Positions 1 through 6,632 of a stretch of DNA of 45,665 nt are shown here, in pieces (position 1 is the stretch's first letter; every line of letters begins with the position of its first letter). The DNA lies in the NCBI GenBank assembly GCA_018822845.1, contig JAHJJD010000108.1, forward strand, positions 1 through 45,665. Reading direction: 5' to 3'. This DNA is from Gammaproteobacteria bacterium. Lineage in GTDB: Bacteria > Pseudomonadota > Gammaproteobacteria > Thiotrichales > Thiotrichaceae. The position numbers were made by a program, and so were the translations under genes. Under the pieces are notes generated by a model. That model was not told where the DNA came from. It did not search any database and saw only the letters and a program-made list of their open reading frames with translations.

Positions 1-108
1 AGACAGCCAAGAAGCATGGTAAGTTCGTTCATGAGCAGTTGTTGTTATTCTTTGGACTTTGTTGTGATTGCCCATGGTAACAATGACTGCTCGCTTTTTA
101 ACCTATGA

Positions 109-396
109 ATTTACCACCGGTTTGGCGAAGGTATTGTCAATGGCTATCGTTTTCGCCGCCAAACGGTATTGGGGCGTTATATCGCTGATTTTGTTTGCTT
201 GGAAGCACGGTTGGTGATTGAACTGGATGGCAATCATCATCATGAACAGCAAGGTTACGACCGCGAACGCGACAACTGGATGCAGCAACAGCAATTCAAG
301 GTACTACGCTTCTGGAATTACGAAATCCTGAATCATCAGGAAGCCGTTTTACAACAAATCTGTTACGCCTTACAACGCAGTCACCACACCTCTTAG
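109..396 (+). pseudogene. DUF559-domain protein, N-terminally truncated
   Basis: The reading frame matches the C-terminal two thirds of DUF559 proteins, a restriction-endonuclease-like fold related to Vsr. Visible family motifs are NGYRFRRQ, GRYIADFVC, RLVIELDGNHHHEQ (the acidic active-site region) and KVLRFWNYEIL. An in-frame TGA at 106-108 blocks the frame, and the usual 30-40 residue N-terminal part (the EAEKxLW region) is not encoded upstream in this frame. The first conventional start in frame is TTG at 169, which would remove conserved sequence. I therefore read it as a decayed or truncated copy, although ATT at 109 or 133 could in principle start a short product. It sits beside accessory genes and next to a REP-like element. 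Family assignment is firm; whether it is functional is not. Confidence 0.7.
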
Positions 397-438
397 CCCC
401 TTCACCCCTTGCGGGGGAAGGGGTTGGGGATGGGGGGG
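397..438. repeat. REP-like palindromic intergenic element, copy 1
   Basis: A GC-rich imperfect hairpin (CCCTTCACCCC, loop TTGC, GGGGGAAGGG) is followed by GTTGGGGATGGGGGG. The same element, inverted, occurs at 26148-26185 between yidC and mnmE. Similar C/G-rich elements are scattered between genes in many proteobacteria. It lies just after the DUF559 fragment and before the convergent end of the peptide operon, where it could stabilise 3' ends or act as a weak terminator. Confidence 0.6.
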
Positions 439-498
439 AGGTTCGAAGTGAGACAGCAAATTACACCACGGGGGTATTTATTTTTACCGCGCGGAAAC

Positions 499-831
499 TT
501 AAACGGCTGGCGGTACCGGCGGGGTAGGCAATTGTTTTATCAATGCAATCACCTGTCTACGCTCTTCCACCCGGCACTGACGGCTGTGGCCGGATTGGGT
601 GCTGGTGCAACCCGACGCATTCCAGGCAATCACGGTGGAAGCCGTTTCACCTTGCGGCTGAATGGTGACACGCAAACTGCTGCCCGCCGCAAAATCCAGC
701 CTGCTGTCATCGCGGGCGTTAATCGCCGGAACCTCGCCAACGATCTGCATATCGATACTGTTGCCAGCAGCTTCCACCCCGGACATCATCAGAATGAATA
801 ACAGGCTGCGGGCGTAATGACGGGATTTCAT
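499..831 (-). CDS. Small secreted protein of unknown function, last gene of the HExxH operon
   Basis: The product is 110 residues long. Residues 1-22 look like a Sec signal peptide (basic MKSRHYAR, hydrophobic LLFILMMSG, ending VEAAG). The mature part is mostly polar, with two cysteines (SGCTSTQSGHSRQC) that could form a disulfide, and it ends in a proline-rich tail (LPTPPVPPAV). The start ATG overlaps the stop codon of the upstream gene by four bases (ATGA at 828-831), so translation is coupled and it is the fourth gene of the operon that begins with the polyglutamine peptide. I do not recognise a family. A periplasmic partner of the modified peptide is an inference from position only. Confidence 0.7.
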   Translation of the reverse strand: MKSRHYARSLLFILMMSGVEAAGNSIDMQIVGEVPAINARDDSRLDFAAGSSLRVTIQPQGETASTVIAWNASGCTSTQSGHSRQCRVEERRQVIALIKQLPTPPVPPAV

Positions 832-1658
832 ATTTCCTCCAGTGAAACAAGTTCCTGTTGCATGATTTCGTCCATGATTGATGCATCGATGCTCTGGCTG
901 GTCACATGGCTGAAGGCAGCAAATGTAAGCTTGTCATCATCGGCAAAAAACAGGACTTCTCCAAAAGCGGTGCCAAACAACTGGCTGATCAGGCGGCTGG
1001 CAGTATGCAAAAGCTGTTCGCTATCCTGATCCAGCGTCTTGTTCAACAGAACCGTGTTATTGATGACGGTTGCGACAACCGGAATACCCGCTGGCCTTTC
1101 GACCACAAAGGTATGCCAGTCACGCTCCGGCCGTTCATTTGGCTTCCATGACCTCAAGTCAAACGGTGATTTGTAAATGGTATTGGCAAAACCTGCCGTT
1201 ACGGGTGGCAAGTTGCCGAAGGCGTAGTCGTAACGCGGCGTTGCTATCGGTAAATCCAGCGTTTGCACACGTTTCCATTGCAGGTAGAGCGGCAGATAAT
1301 CCCCGCATAGCGCGTATAAACCTGTCCGGGCGCTGGCCTGTTCGGCGGAATCAATCAAGCGCCGGAATGCGCATTCTGTTTCCAGTTGAACCACCTTCAA
1401 GGGGAATTCCGTGGAAACCTGAAGGCTTTCATCATAAATAAAAGCCCGGTTAAGCAGATAACTGCCATTCCTGAAAGGCCCTTGCATCGCTTCCGGCAAG
1501 CTCAGGGTAAAGCGGCCTGCGGCATCCATTTGCCACTTGCCGTGCCGTATGCCTTCTTCCACACACAAGGCTTGCATGTTTCGGGCATGCTCACTGACGC
1601 GCAAAGCTGATTGGGTAATGGCGTCAGGCGAAAACTGTGAATATAACAAACTTAACAT
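828..1658 (-). CDS. Unrecognised 276-residue protein partnered with the HExxH enzyme
   Basis: The start is set at 1658, where ATG overlaps the stop of the upstream HExxH gene by seven bases (ATGTTAA). The longer frame to 1832 would only read through that gene. The protein has no signal peptide and no membrane segment, so it is presumably cytoplasmic. The C-terminal half (motifs TPRYDYAFG, KSPFDLRSWKPN, then alternating hydrophobic strands and FGEVLFFADDDKLTFAAF) is vaguely reminiscent of the C-terminal lobe of ATP-grasp peptide maturases. The resemblance is weak and I cannot place the ATP-binding residues, so I do not assign a function. Overlap on both sides points to a complex or shared pathway with its neighbours. 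Confidence 0.75.
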   Translation of the reverse strand: MLSLLYSQFSPDAITQSALRVSEHARNMQALCVEEGIRHGKWQMDAAGRFTLSLPEAMQGPFRNGSYLLNRAFIYDESLQVSTEFPLKVVQLETECAFRRLIDSAEQASARTGLYALCGDYLPLYLQWKRVQTLDLPIATPRYDYAFGNLPPVTAGFANTIYKSPFDLRSWKPNERPERDWHTFVVERPAGIPVVATVINNTVLLNKTLDQDSEQLLHTASRLISQLFGTAFGEVLFFADDDKLTFAAFSHVTSQSIDASIMDEIMQQELVSLEEI

Positions 1659-2749
1659 AACGCACCCCTTGCATCCTGATAGTAGGCTTGCACATCTTGC
1701 GACATTAACCGGTATTGCATCATTACCCAGTCCGGCGATTCGCCAACCATATTGAGCAAATGCACGATGTCGGTAACCCGGAAACCGCGTGAACAGTGAT
1801 TCATCAGCAGAGCCACCTGCGGTTTGTCGCACTGCACGTCGGGCGCATGGAACAGCAGTTTATAAAACTCGAACAAGGCGAAATAAATATAAACCGCGTG
1901 GGTAAAGGCATTGTAGGGAATGGGGTTGCCACTCCACGGGGAAACAGGCCGCACCAATGAGGTTTGGTTGAAACCCACGAAGCCACCGTTCTGCAATTCA
2001 TACATCGCCAGAAAACTGTGTAGCGATTCATGAATCAGGGCGTCGGCCACATCGTAAATATCTTTATCCGCCAGATGGAAATTCAACAGGCGCATCTCGC
2101 CAATGGTGGTGGGGTCGGTTTCAGCCGCAATGTTTTCACTGGCGGATACCCGGATGCGAATACAGCGGGTGGTATTGCGTATCAACTGACCGGCAGTGCT
2201 GGCGACGGCATCAATCAGGACCATTGCCTGGCTCAATTTATCAATGATTTCTGCGCGTATGGCTTTGGAAACAGGCAGTGGTGTTTCAGAAAAAACACTG
2301 CTGGTAAGATCCTTGCGCAGCGCCTGTGGACTATCAAAATCGACAATAATGCTATTTGCGATAGTTGTGGTCAGGTTTTCCTCACCCTCGAAATATTCGC
2401 GATCCGTCAAGGCCGTCCAGCCAGACCCTTGCCCGCGTTGCAGGCGAATATCTTCGGCGTATTTCCCCATCACCGCACAATAATCGTCAGACTCCATCTT
2501 GCAGGCGGCTGAACTCAATAACGCGAACGCGACTGGCGACAACAGAAAGTTTTGCCGCTCTTCTACTGTGGCACTGTGGATAATTTCCTGATGCTGAAGA
2601 AATTCCTGTGGGGAATTGTGCTGGGCCAACCACAAACATTCCTCCAGCCAGCCTTCGACCATCACCAGATGCGCACGCAGTACACCATGCACAATGGGCG
2701 GGGCAACCTTGGGCCACTTCAGGGTGTAATACAACTGGGTGCTGCTCAT
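1652..2749 (-). CDS. HExxH-motif putative peptide-modification enzyme (mod_HExxH-like)
   Basis: This 365-residue protein has HESLH at residues 240-244, preceded by DVADALI and followed about 25 residues later by SPWSGNPIPYNAFTHAVYIYF (SPW at 270-272). The pairing of HExxH with a downstream SPW..P....H block is what I know from the HExxH family found in RiPP clusters, members of which have been described as metal- and 2-oxoglutarate-dependent peptide beta-hydroxylases. It has no signal peptide, so it should act in the cytoplasm before export. A clear ribosome binding site (GAGGAG) lies about nine bases upstream of ATG 2749. It is the second gene of a leftward operon, 69 bases after a small polyglutamine peptide gene with a hairpin between them, and it overlaps the next gene by seven bases. 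An ordinary zinc peptidase remains an alternative; I see no gluzincin or metzincin context. Confidence 0.7.
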   Translation of the reverse strand: MSSTQLYYTLKWPKVAPPIVHGVLRAHLVMVEGWLEECLWLAQHNSPQEFLQHQEIIHSATVEERQNFLLSPVAFALLSSAACKMESDDYCAVMGKYAEDIRLQRGQGSGWTALTDREYFEGEENLTTTIANSIIVDFDSPQALRKDLTSSVFSETPLPVSKAIRAEIIDKLSQAMVLIDAVASTAGQLIRNTTRCIRIRVSASENIAAETDPTTIGEMRLLNFHLADKDIYDVADALIHESLHSFLAMYELQNGGFVGFNQTSLVRPVSPWSGNPIPYNAFTHAVYIYFALFEFYKLLFHAPDVQCDKPQVALLMNHCSRGFRVTDIVHLLNMVGESPDWVMMQYRLMSQDVQAYYQDARGALC

Positions 2750-2779
2750 GACTTTACTCTCCTCGCTGTCAGTGGAAAT

Positions 2780-2809
2780 AAAGCAGGCTGGGAAAATCCA
2801 GCCTGCTTT
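2780..2809 (-). terminator. Hairpin between peptide gene and HExxH gene (partial terminator/attenuator)
   Basis: A perfect 12-bp inverted repeat (AAAGCAGGCTGG / CCAGCCTGCTTT, six-base loop) lies between the stop of the peptide gene at 2819 and the ATG of the HExxH gene at 2749. On the transcribed strand it is followed by TTTATTTCC, a short imperfect U-tract. Such a hairpin would let the small peptide be made in excess over the enzymes, a common arrangement in peptide-natural-product operons. Confidence 0.75.
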
Positions 2810-2818
2810 TCAGGGCAT

Positions 2819-3097
2819 TTACTCCACGTCAAAACCCCGATCACCGGCGGTTGGCAGCAATGTGCCGTGTGACATCAGCCCGCGCTTCTTCAACTGTTGC
2901 TGCTGTTGTTGCTGTTGCTGTTGTTGCTGCTGTTGTTGAGCCAGGCGTGAAGTGTCAAAACCGCTTTTCACTACCGATACCTTGGCGATCTCGGCTCCGG
3001 TCAGGGTGGTGGCGGCACGCTCTTGCGCGGTTGCTACTACTGGAACAGACAGGCAGGTTGCTACGAGTCCAGGGATGATCAAGTTACGCAGTTTCAT
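2819..3097 (-). CDS. Secreted polyglutamine peptide, candidate precursor for the HExxH enzyme
   Basis: The 92-residue product starts with a typical Sec signal (MKLR, then a hydrophobic stretch to VVATA, likely cleaved before QE at about residue 24). The mature part begins ERAATTLTGAEIAKVSV and has two GFD motifs: KSGFDTS before and DRGFDVE after a run of 15 glutamines. The C-terminus is GFDVE-COOH. A strong ribosome binding site (AAGGAG) precedes ATG 3097. It leads the operon with the HExxH enzyme, separated from it by a hairpin. I recognise no named family. A role as the substrate of the downstream enzyme is inferred from size, position and the hairpin. Modification of a Sec-type precursor would have to happen before export. 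It could instead be a plain secreted protein with a repetitive linker. Confidence 0.75.
   Translation of the reverse strand: MKLRNLIIPGLVATCLSVPVVATAQERAATTLTGAEIAKVSVVKSGFDTSRLAQQQQQQQQQQQQQQQLKKRGLMSHGTLLPTAGDRGFDVE
2894..2938 (-). repeat. CAA/CAG microsatellite encoding 15 glutamines
   Basis: Fifteen consecutive glutamine codons, an irregular mix of seven CAG and eight CAA, lie in the middle of the small peptide gene. Mixed codons reduce slippage compared with a pure repeat, but the tract could still vary in length by in-frame steps. Confidence 0.95.
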
Positions 3098-3368
3098 GGT
3101 GTATCTCCTTACAAGTCACTGAAAGTATTGAACTGACACAGGTAGATTCAATCTTCTTCCGCTGGATTTTTCGGGAATCAGGAATGAATTACCTTGAGAT
3201 ACAGGTTACCCGCTTGATGATTCTCATTCCGTGAGGAATCACACAGTTAATTCGTGAATAAGTCACACGCTGCAAGGAGTCTGAAGCACGGCTACGCAGC
3301 AGCGGCAGTATGAATACTGTACCCGGCTGTGGCAGAATCAAGGTGAAGTCCCCTGCAACCGCAAGCAC

Positions 3369-3953
3369 ATGAAGGTCAAGGTCATGGCAGAACCCGTCAA
3401 AGCCAAACAGGAAGCCACCTATGAGGATTTGCTGCAAGTCCCCGAACACCTGATTGCCGAAATCATCAACGGTGAGCTGCATACACAACCCCGCCCCACT
3501 GTACGCCATGCACGCGCGGCCTCCATGCTCGACCGGGAAGTAGGCGGTGAATACGACTTCGGCAGCCGTGGCCAGGGCGGATGGATCATCCTGTTCGAAC
3601 CGGAACTGCACCTTGGCAGCAAACCGCACATTCTCGTCCCCGATCTGGCAGGCTGGCGGCGGGAACGGATGCAGCAACTGCCGGACACGGCATGGATCGA
3701 ACTGGCTCCAGACTGGGTATGCGAAGTCATTTCCCCATCCACCGCCAGCAAGGACAGGATACTCAAGATGCCCATCTACCGTGAGCAGGGGGTGGAATGG
3801 TTATGGATGGTTGACCCGGAACACAAGACGCTGGAAGCGTACCAGTCCCTCAATGGCCACTGGGTACTGCTGGGCGCATGGGGTGATGATGATGTGGCGA
3901 ATATTCCGCCGTTTGATGCGGTGGGGATACCGTTGGATTCGTTGTGGCTTTAA
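3369..3953 (+). CDS. Uma2 family (DUF820) restriction-endonuclease-like protein
   Basis: This 194-residue protein shows the Uma2/DUF820 pattern: TYEDLLQVPE near the N-terminus, AEIINGELH, then HILVPDLAGWRRER (the acidic PDLAGW strand), WVCEVISPSTASKDR (the ExIS acidic/Ser motif and downstream KD) and KMPIYREQGVEWLWMVDP. These proteins have a PD-(D/E)xK-type fold and are abundant in cyanobacteria and filamentous sulfur bacteria; their substrate is not established. ATG 3369 is the longest start. ATG 3384 (MAEPVKAKQ) is also possible and has AAGG-type sequence upstream. It stands alone between divergent and downstream accessory genes. Confidence 0.85.
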   Translation: MKVKVMAEPVKAKQEATYEDLLQVPEHLIAEIINGELHTQPRPTVRHARAASMLDREVGGEYDFGSRGQGGWIILFEPELHLGSKPHILVPDLAGWRRERMQQLPDTAWIELAPDWVCEVISPSTASKDRILKMPIYREQGVEWLWMVDPEHKTLEAYQSLNGHWVLLGAWGDDDVANIPPFDAVGIPLDSLWL

Positions 3954-3990
3954 TAAAGGTGATAGTGCTTTTTACCTCTATCATTCCTAA

Positions 3991-4010
3991 ATACCAATTT
4001 TTGGTATAAT
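3991..4010 (+). promoter_or_regulatory. Palindromic operator overlapping -10 box upstream of parD-like gene
   Basis: ATACCAA-TTT-TTGGTAT is a perfect palindrome with 7-bp arms at 3991-4007, and its right edge runs into TATAAT at 4005-4010. The GTG start of the antitoxin gene is 33 bases further on. Placement over the -10 box is what is expected for autorepression by a ribbon-helix-helix antitoxin; binding itself is inferred. No good -35 box is visible. Confidence 0.6.
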
Positions 4011-4042
4011 CGGGTTTCTGTCGCATTCTGGAGGTACATCCC

Positions 4043-4288
4043 GTGCCTAGAAATACATCTGTCTCACTCGGTGGGCACCTTGAAACCTTCGTTGACCAGA
4101 TGGTTAACCAAGGTCATTACCATTCCGTCAGTGAAGTGATCCGCGCTGGCTTGCGCCTGCTGGAAGAACAGGAACTCCGCGTGCAGCGGCTGCGCGAAGC
4201 CCTGATTGCCGGTGAAAACAGCGGCCAACCCCAATCCTTCGACCGTGAAACTTTCAAGCAGAGTATGCGGGAAGAACCGGGGAAGTAA
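4043..4288 (+). CDS. ParD-like type II antitoxin, apparently without a toxin
   Basis: This 81-residue protein matches the ParD antitoxin pattern: N-terminal ribbon-helix-helix MPRNTSVSLGGHLETFVDQM, YHSVSEVIRAGLRLLEEQE, then the toxin-wrapping tail LREALIAGENSG and FDRETFKQSM. It starts at GTG 4043, with GGAGG upstream. ParE normally overlaps or follows ParD directly, but here the next 80 bases hold only a small hairpin (AGGCTT-CCTC-AAGCCT, 4299-4314), and then the convergent Pycsar genes begin. It is therefore an orphan, either a remnant of a ParDE module or a solitary repressor acting on the palindrome upstream. Confidence 0.85.
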   Translation: MPRNTSVSLGGHLETFVDQMVNQGHYHSVSEVIRAGLRLLEEQELRVQRLREALIAGENSGQPQSFDRETFKQSMREEPGK

Positions 4289-4370
4289 ATAGCGCATCAG
4301 GCTTCCTCAAGCCTAACACTAAAAATCATATAACTGAGAAATAAATACAAATAACAGAAAATATAACTTT

Positions 4371-5711
4371 TTATTTAATCATTACACCAACCCAATCCCT
4401 GAATATTATTCTCCCCCCCGACTCAGAAACAACACACATCATAGTATGTAAGCCACGATATAGGGTAGACTCGTCAATTGAAACATATTGTTTAGATAAG
4501 TGCAAATAACGTGATGATGCATTATAAATAGTTTTTGTAACTGGCAAATATGTCTTTTCCTCATTATTATCTCTAGCTTCTTTTCCATAATTTGTCTTGA
4601 CAAAACTTACACTTAGAGGAAAACTAATTCTATTTGATGTTACTACACTTACTTTAAATTCTATAGAAACTCTCTTTTCTAAGAATTTGGACACCGAGAT
4701 ATACTCTTCTCGTTGCTTTCCCTCATTGACTATATAGCATTTATATTCTATTAATGGATTACCAATAACATTTCGCTGTGTTATTTTTTCTCTTGCCGAA
4801 ATAGGCAATGGGCTAAGCTCAATAAATTTTTCATATTGAATTAACTTCATAGCATAGTTAAGAGGACTTCCATCATTTTTAGTTAGATTAGGCGTTACAA
4901 AAGGATTTTCTATTAATTTACCGTCTCGCTCCACAGTTTTAACACGCGAATAAGCGTCAGGAAAATCAATATATTCAAGTATAGATTGCCCAAGCATCGT
5001 TTGATTCTTATTAGCCAATCCTTGGAGCTTGGAAGCCATATCAACTTGTAAACCTGTGGCAGAAACCTCTCCAACACCAACATAGCCATAACTCCCCCAC
5101 AATACCTGTTCATCATCACCGAAGTCGCACCCCACTCTGAAGGCAAAGTCTTTTCCTTCAAAACCTTGTTTTTCCATCCATGGCTTTATGCCCTCTTCTA
5201 GCATCATCCTTAACGCAACTGAGCAATTAATCACATTACCAATAGAGTCTTCTTTATCTCCGTCCCCTTGTGCGAAAAAGGCCATTACAGCATCGCCCAT
5301 GATACGATGAACATGGCCATCTAGTGCTCTTATTACCTCAATACACGTTTTAATGACAGCATTTTTAAACTTGAATACTTTTTCCAATGGATACAATAGA
5401 GAAAGGCGAGTAGAGCCTTTTATATCCACAAAGACCGTACAAGTATAATGGTTTTGTATTTCTCCATCAGTATTTTCAAGATTAATAAAATTTGGGTGTG
5501 TTCCAATTGGCCATCTATTTATACCCTGCTTTCCAAAGATGGGTCTTAAGGCACGTTGTAATTCATATTGCTCTTGTGGAGCTTGTGGTACTGCTGCACT
5601 ATCGAATACCTCCGTTGAGAAACTTATACTTTCTCGAAAGTCGACATTTTTGCCAAGGACTGATTTATATGCAGAGTCAAATAAAGACTCGAAATTTAGG
5701 TTTGTATTCAT
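4371..5711 (-). CDS. pycC: Pycsar nucleotide cyclase (class III cyclase domain plus C-terminal sensor)
   Basis: The 446-residue protein has a class III adenylate/guanylate cyclase domain at about residues 88-250, with the two metal-binding aspartates at D96 (TVFVDIKGSTRL) and D140 (RIMGDAVMAFF), and a beta-rich C-terminal domain at about 300-446 of the AGS-C type. Together with the adjacent three-helix membrane protein this is the Pycsar layout, in which phage infection triggers cCMP or cUMP synthesis that activates the effector. Near the end of the cyclase domain QVDMASKLQ places D224 and K228 where adenylate cyclases usually have Asn and Arg. I cannot tell from sequence which pyrimidine nucleotide is made. 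The gene starts one base after the effector stop. Its AT-rich composition contrasts sharply with neighbours on both sides and suggests recent transfer. Confidence 0.85.
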   Translation of the reverse strand: MNTNLNFESLFDSAYKSVLGKNVDFRESISFSTEVFDSAAVPQAPQEQYELQRALRPIFGKQGINRWPIGTHPNFINLENTDGEIQNHYTCTVFVDIKGSTRLSLLYPLEKVFKFKNAVIKTCIEVIRALDGHVHRIMGDAVMAFFAQGDGDKEDSIGNVINCSVALRMMLEEGIKPWMEKQGFEGKDFAFRVGCDFGDDEQVLWGSYGYVGVGEVSATGLQVDMASKLQGLANKNQTMLGQSILEYIDFPDAYSRVKTVERDGKLIENPFVTPNLTKNDGSPLNYAMKLIQYEKFIELSPLPISAREKITQRNVIGNPLIEYKCYIVNEGKQREEYISVSKFLEKRVSIEFKVSVVTSNRISFPLSVSFVKTNYGKEARDNNEEKTYLPVTKTIYNASSRYLHLSKQYVSIDESTLYRGLHTMMCVVSESGGRIIFRDWVGVMIK

Positions 5712-5712
5712 G

Positions 5713-6240
5713 CTATAAAGATGTATTGATACTTAAAAGTATTACAGATATTAAAAGAAGGGGAGAGACTAAAAAAAGTATGATCATCGTAGCGAGAGAC
5801 AATATTCTAAACTTCTCCGTCGTTATCTGCGCTACAATTTCTATTTGCTGGGATAAATCCTCTAAGACTTCGTCCTCATTACACTCTTTTATCCTCTTAT
5901 AATAAGTATTCTCAGAGTTTTTTAGCTTTGATATATCACCAAAGAAAATAAGAGAGTCTTCGGTCGATTTAGTATCCAAACGAGGAAAAACAACCCTTAA
6001 AAGTTGAATTATCGCCATTAATGAGGAAAGAATAGTTAGTATGCCAAATGCTACAGATAAATAATGGAGGGAAGATAGTATCTTCGGCAAAGGCAAAGAA
6101 ACAATCTTTATTGCAACTCCTGAAATCACCAAGGTGAGAAAAGACATTAGTAAAGCCACTTTGAAGTTTGTAGTCGCAACATAGTGATCATGTCTTTTAA
6201 TAACGTCAAAGCAAAAATCAATTTTATCTTTAGTATTCAC
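5713..6240 (-). CDS. pycTM: Pycsar transmembrane effector
   Basis: The 175-residue protein has three predicted membrane helices at about residues 27-47, 58-82 and 146-170. Between helices 2 and 3 is a cytoplasmic segment containing the family motif EDSLIFFGDISKL, followed by QQIEIVAQITTEKFRIL. This pattern fits the PycTM effectors, which sense the cyclic pyrimidine nucleotide and disrupt the inner membrane to abort infection. It starts with GTG at 6240, with GAGGAG upstream. It is the first gene of a two-gene unit, with the cyclase following after one base. Like its partner it is AT-rich. Confidence 0.82.
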   Translation of the reverse strand: MNTKDKIDFCFDVIKRHDHYVATTNFKVALLMSFLTLVISGVAIKIVSLPLPKILSSLHYLSVAFGILTILSSLMAIIQLLRVVFPRLDTKSTEDSLIFFGDISKLKNSENTYYKRIKECNEDEVLEDLSQQIEIVAQITTEKFRILSLATMIILFLVSPLLLISVILLSINTSL

Positions 6241-6632
6241 GAAAGTCTCCTCGTAGATAGATCAAGCCTATCAGTAAAGATTCTCTGGACAATGAACTTC
6301 CTATCATCATAAATGTTTTCTGCCCATTCACTCATTAATCAACATTATAGGTCATGTCACTTGAACATGTATAGTAAGTTTTTCACTTGTAAGTATGAAA
6401 CAGATATTTTTTGTTGCTATTGTTGTTTCAAGGTCGTCCGCTTATTAAGGTTAGAGCCATTTTCATTTTTGGCCATAAACCGGCGTTCTCTGAACTTCGT
6501 ACCGGTTTTATGGAGAAATTAGCGCTTCGAACCAAGATCATTTCTGTGAGAGAAGACTACCCATTCTCAACCCCCTCCATACCTAGTATCCTGCACACCT
6601 TGAACCGTGCACCCTCTCGCAGCAGGAACACC
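6241..6632. other. Intergenic region between Pycsar and speA
   Basis: No gene is supported in these 392 bases. On the minus strand a TATAAT matches positions 6344-6349 about 100 bases before pycTM and may be its -10 box; no convincing -35 is seen. An interrupted inverted repeat, CATGT/ACATG (6353-6369), sits just upstream of it. At 6477-6508 there is another interrupted repeat (AAACCGG / CCGGTTT). Composition changes from AT-rich to GC-rich at roughly 6470-6580, marking the edge of the likely acquired segment. The readable frame extending upstream of speA has no support before ATG 6633. Confidence 0.5.

Noticed and set aside
2574-2582. Perfect DnaA-box-like TGTGGATAA
   Set aside because: Single copy inside the HExxH gene, far from the origin; expected by chance.
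2739-2939. Plus-strand open frame ending in a run of cysteines
   Set aside because: It is the complement of the glutamine tract and signal region of the minus-strand peptide; no start signal.
3219-3241. Imperfect inverted repeat GATTCTCA...TGAGGAATC upstream of the Uma2 gene
   Set aside because: Bulged, single copy, no promoter element aligned with it.
4299-4314. Hairpin AGGCTT-CCTC-AAGCCT after the ParD gene as terminator
   Set aside because: Short stem and no T-run on either strand; noted only in the gene entry.
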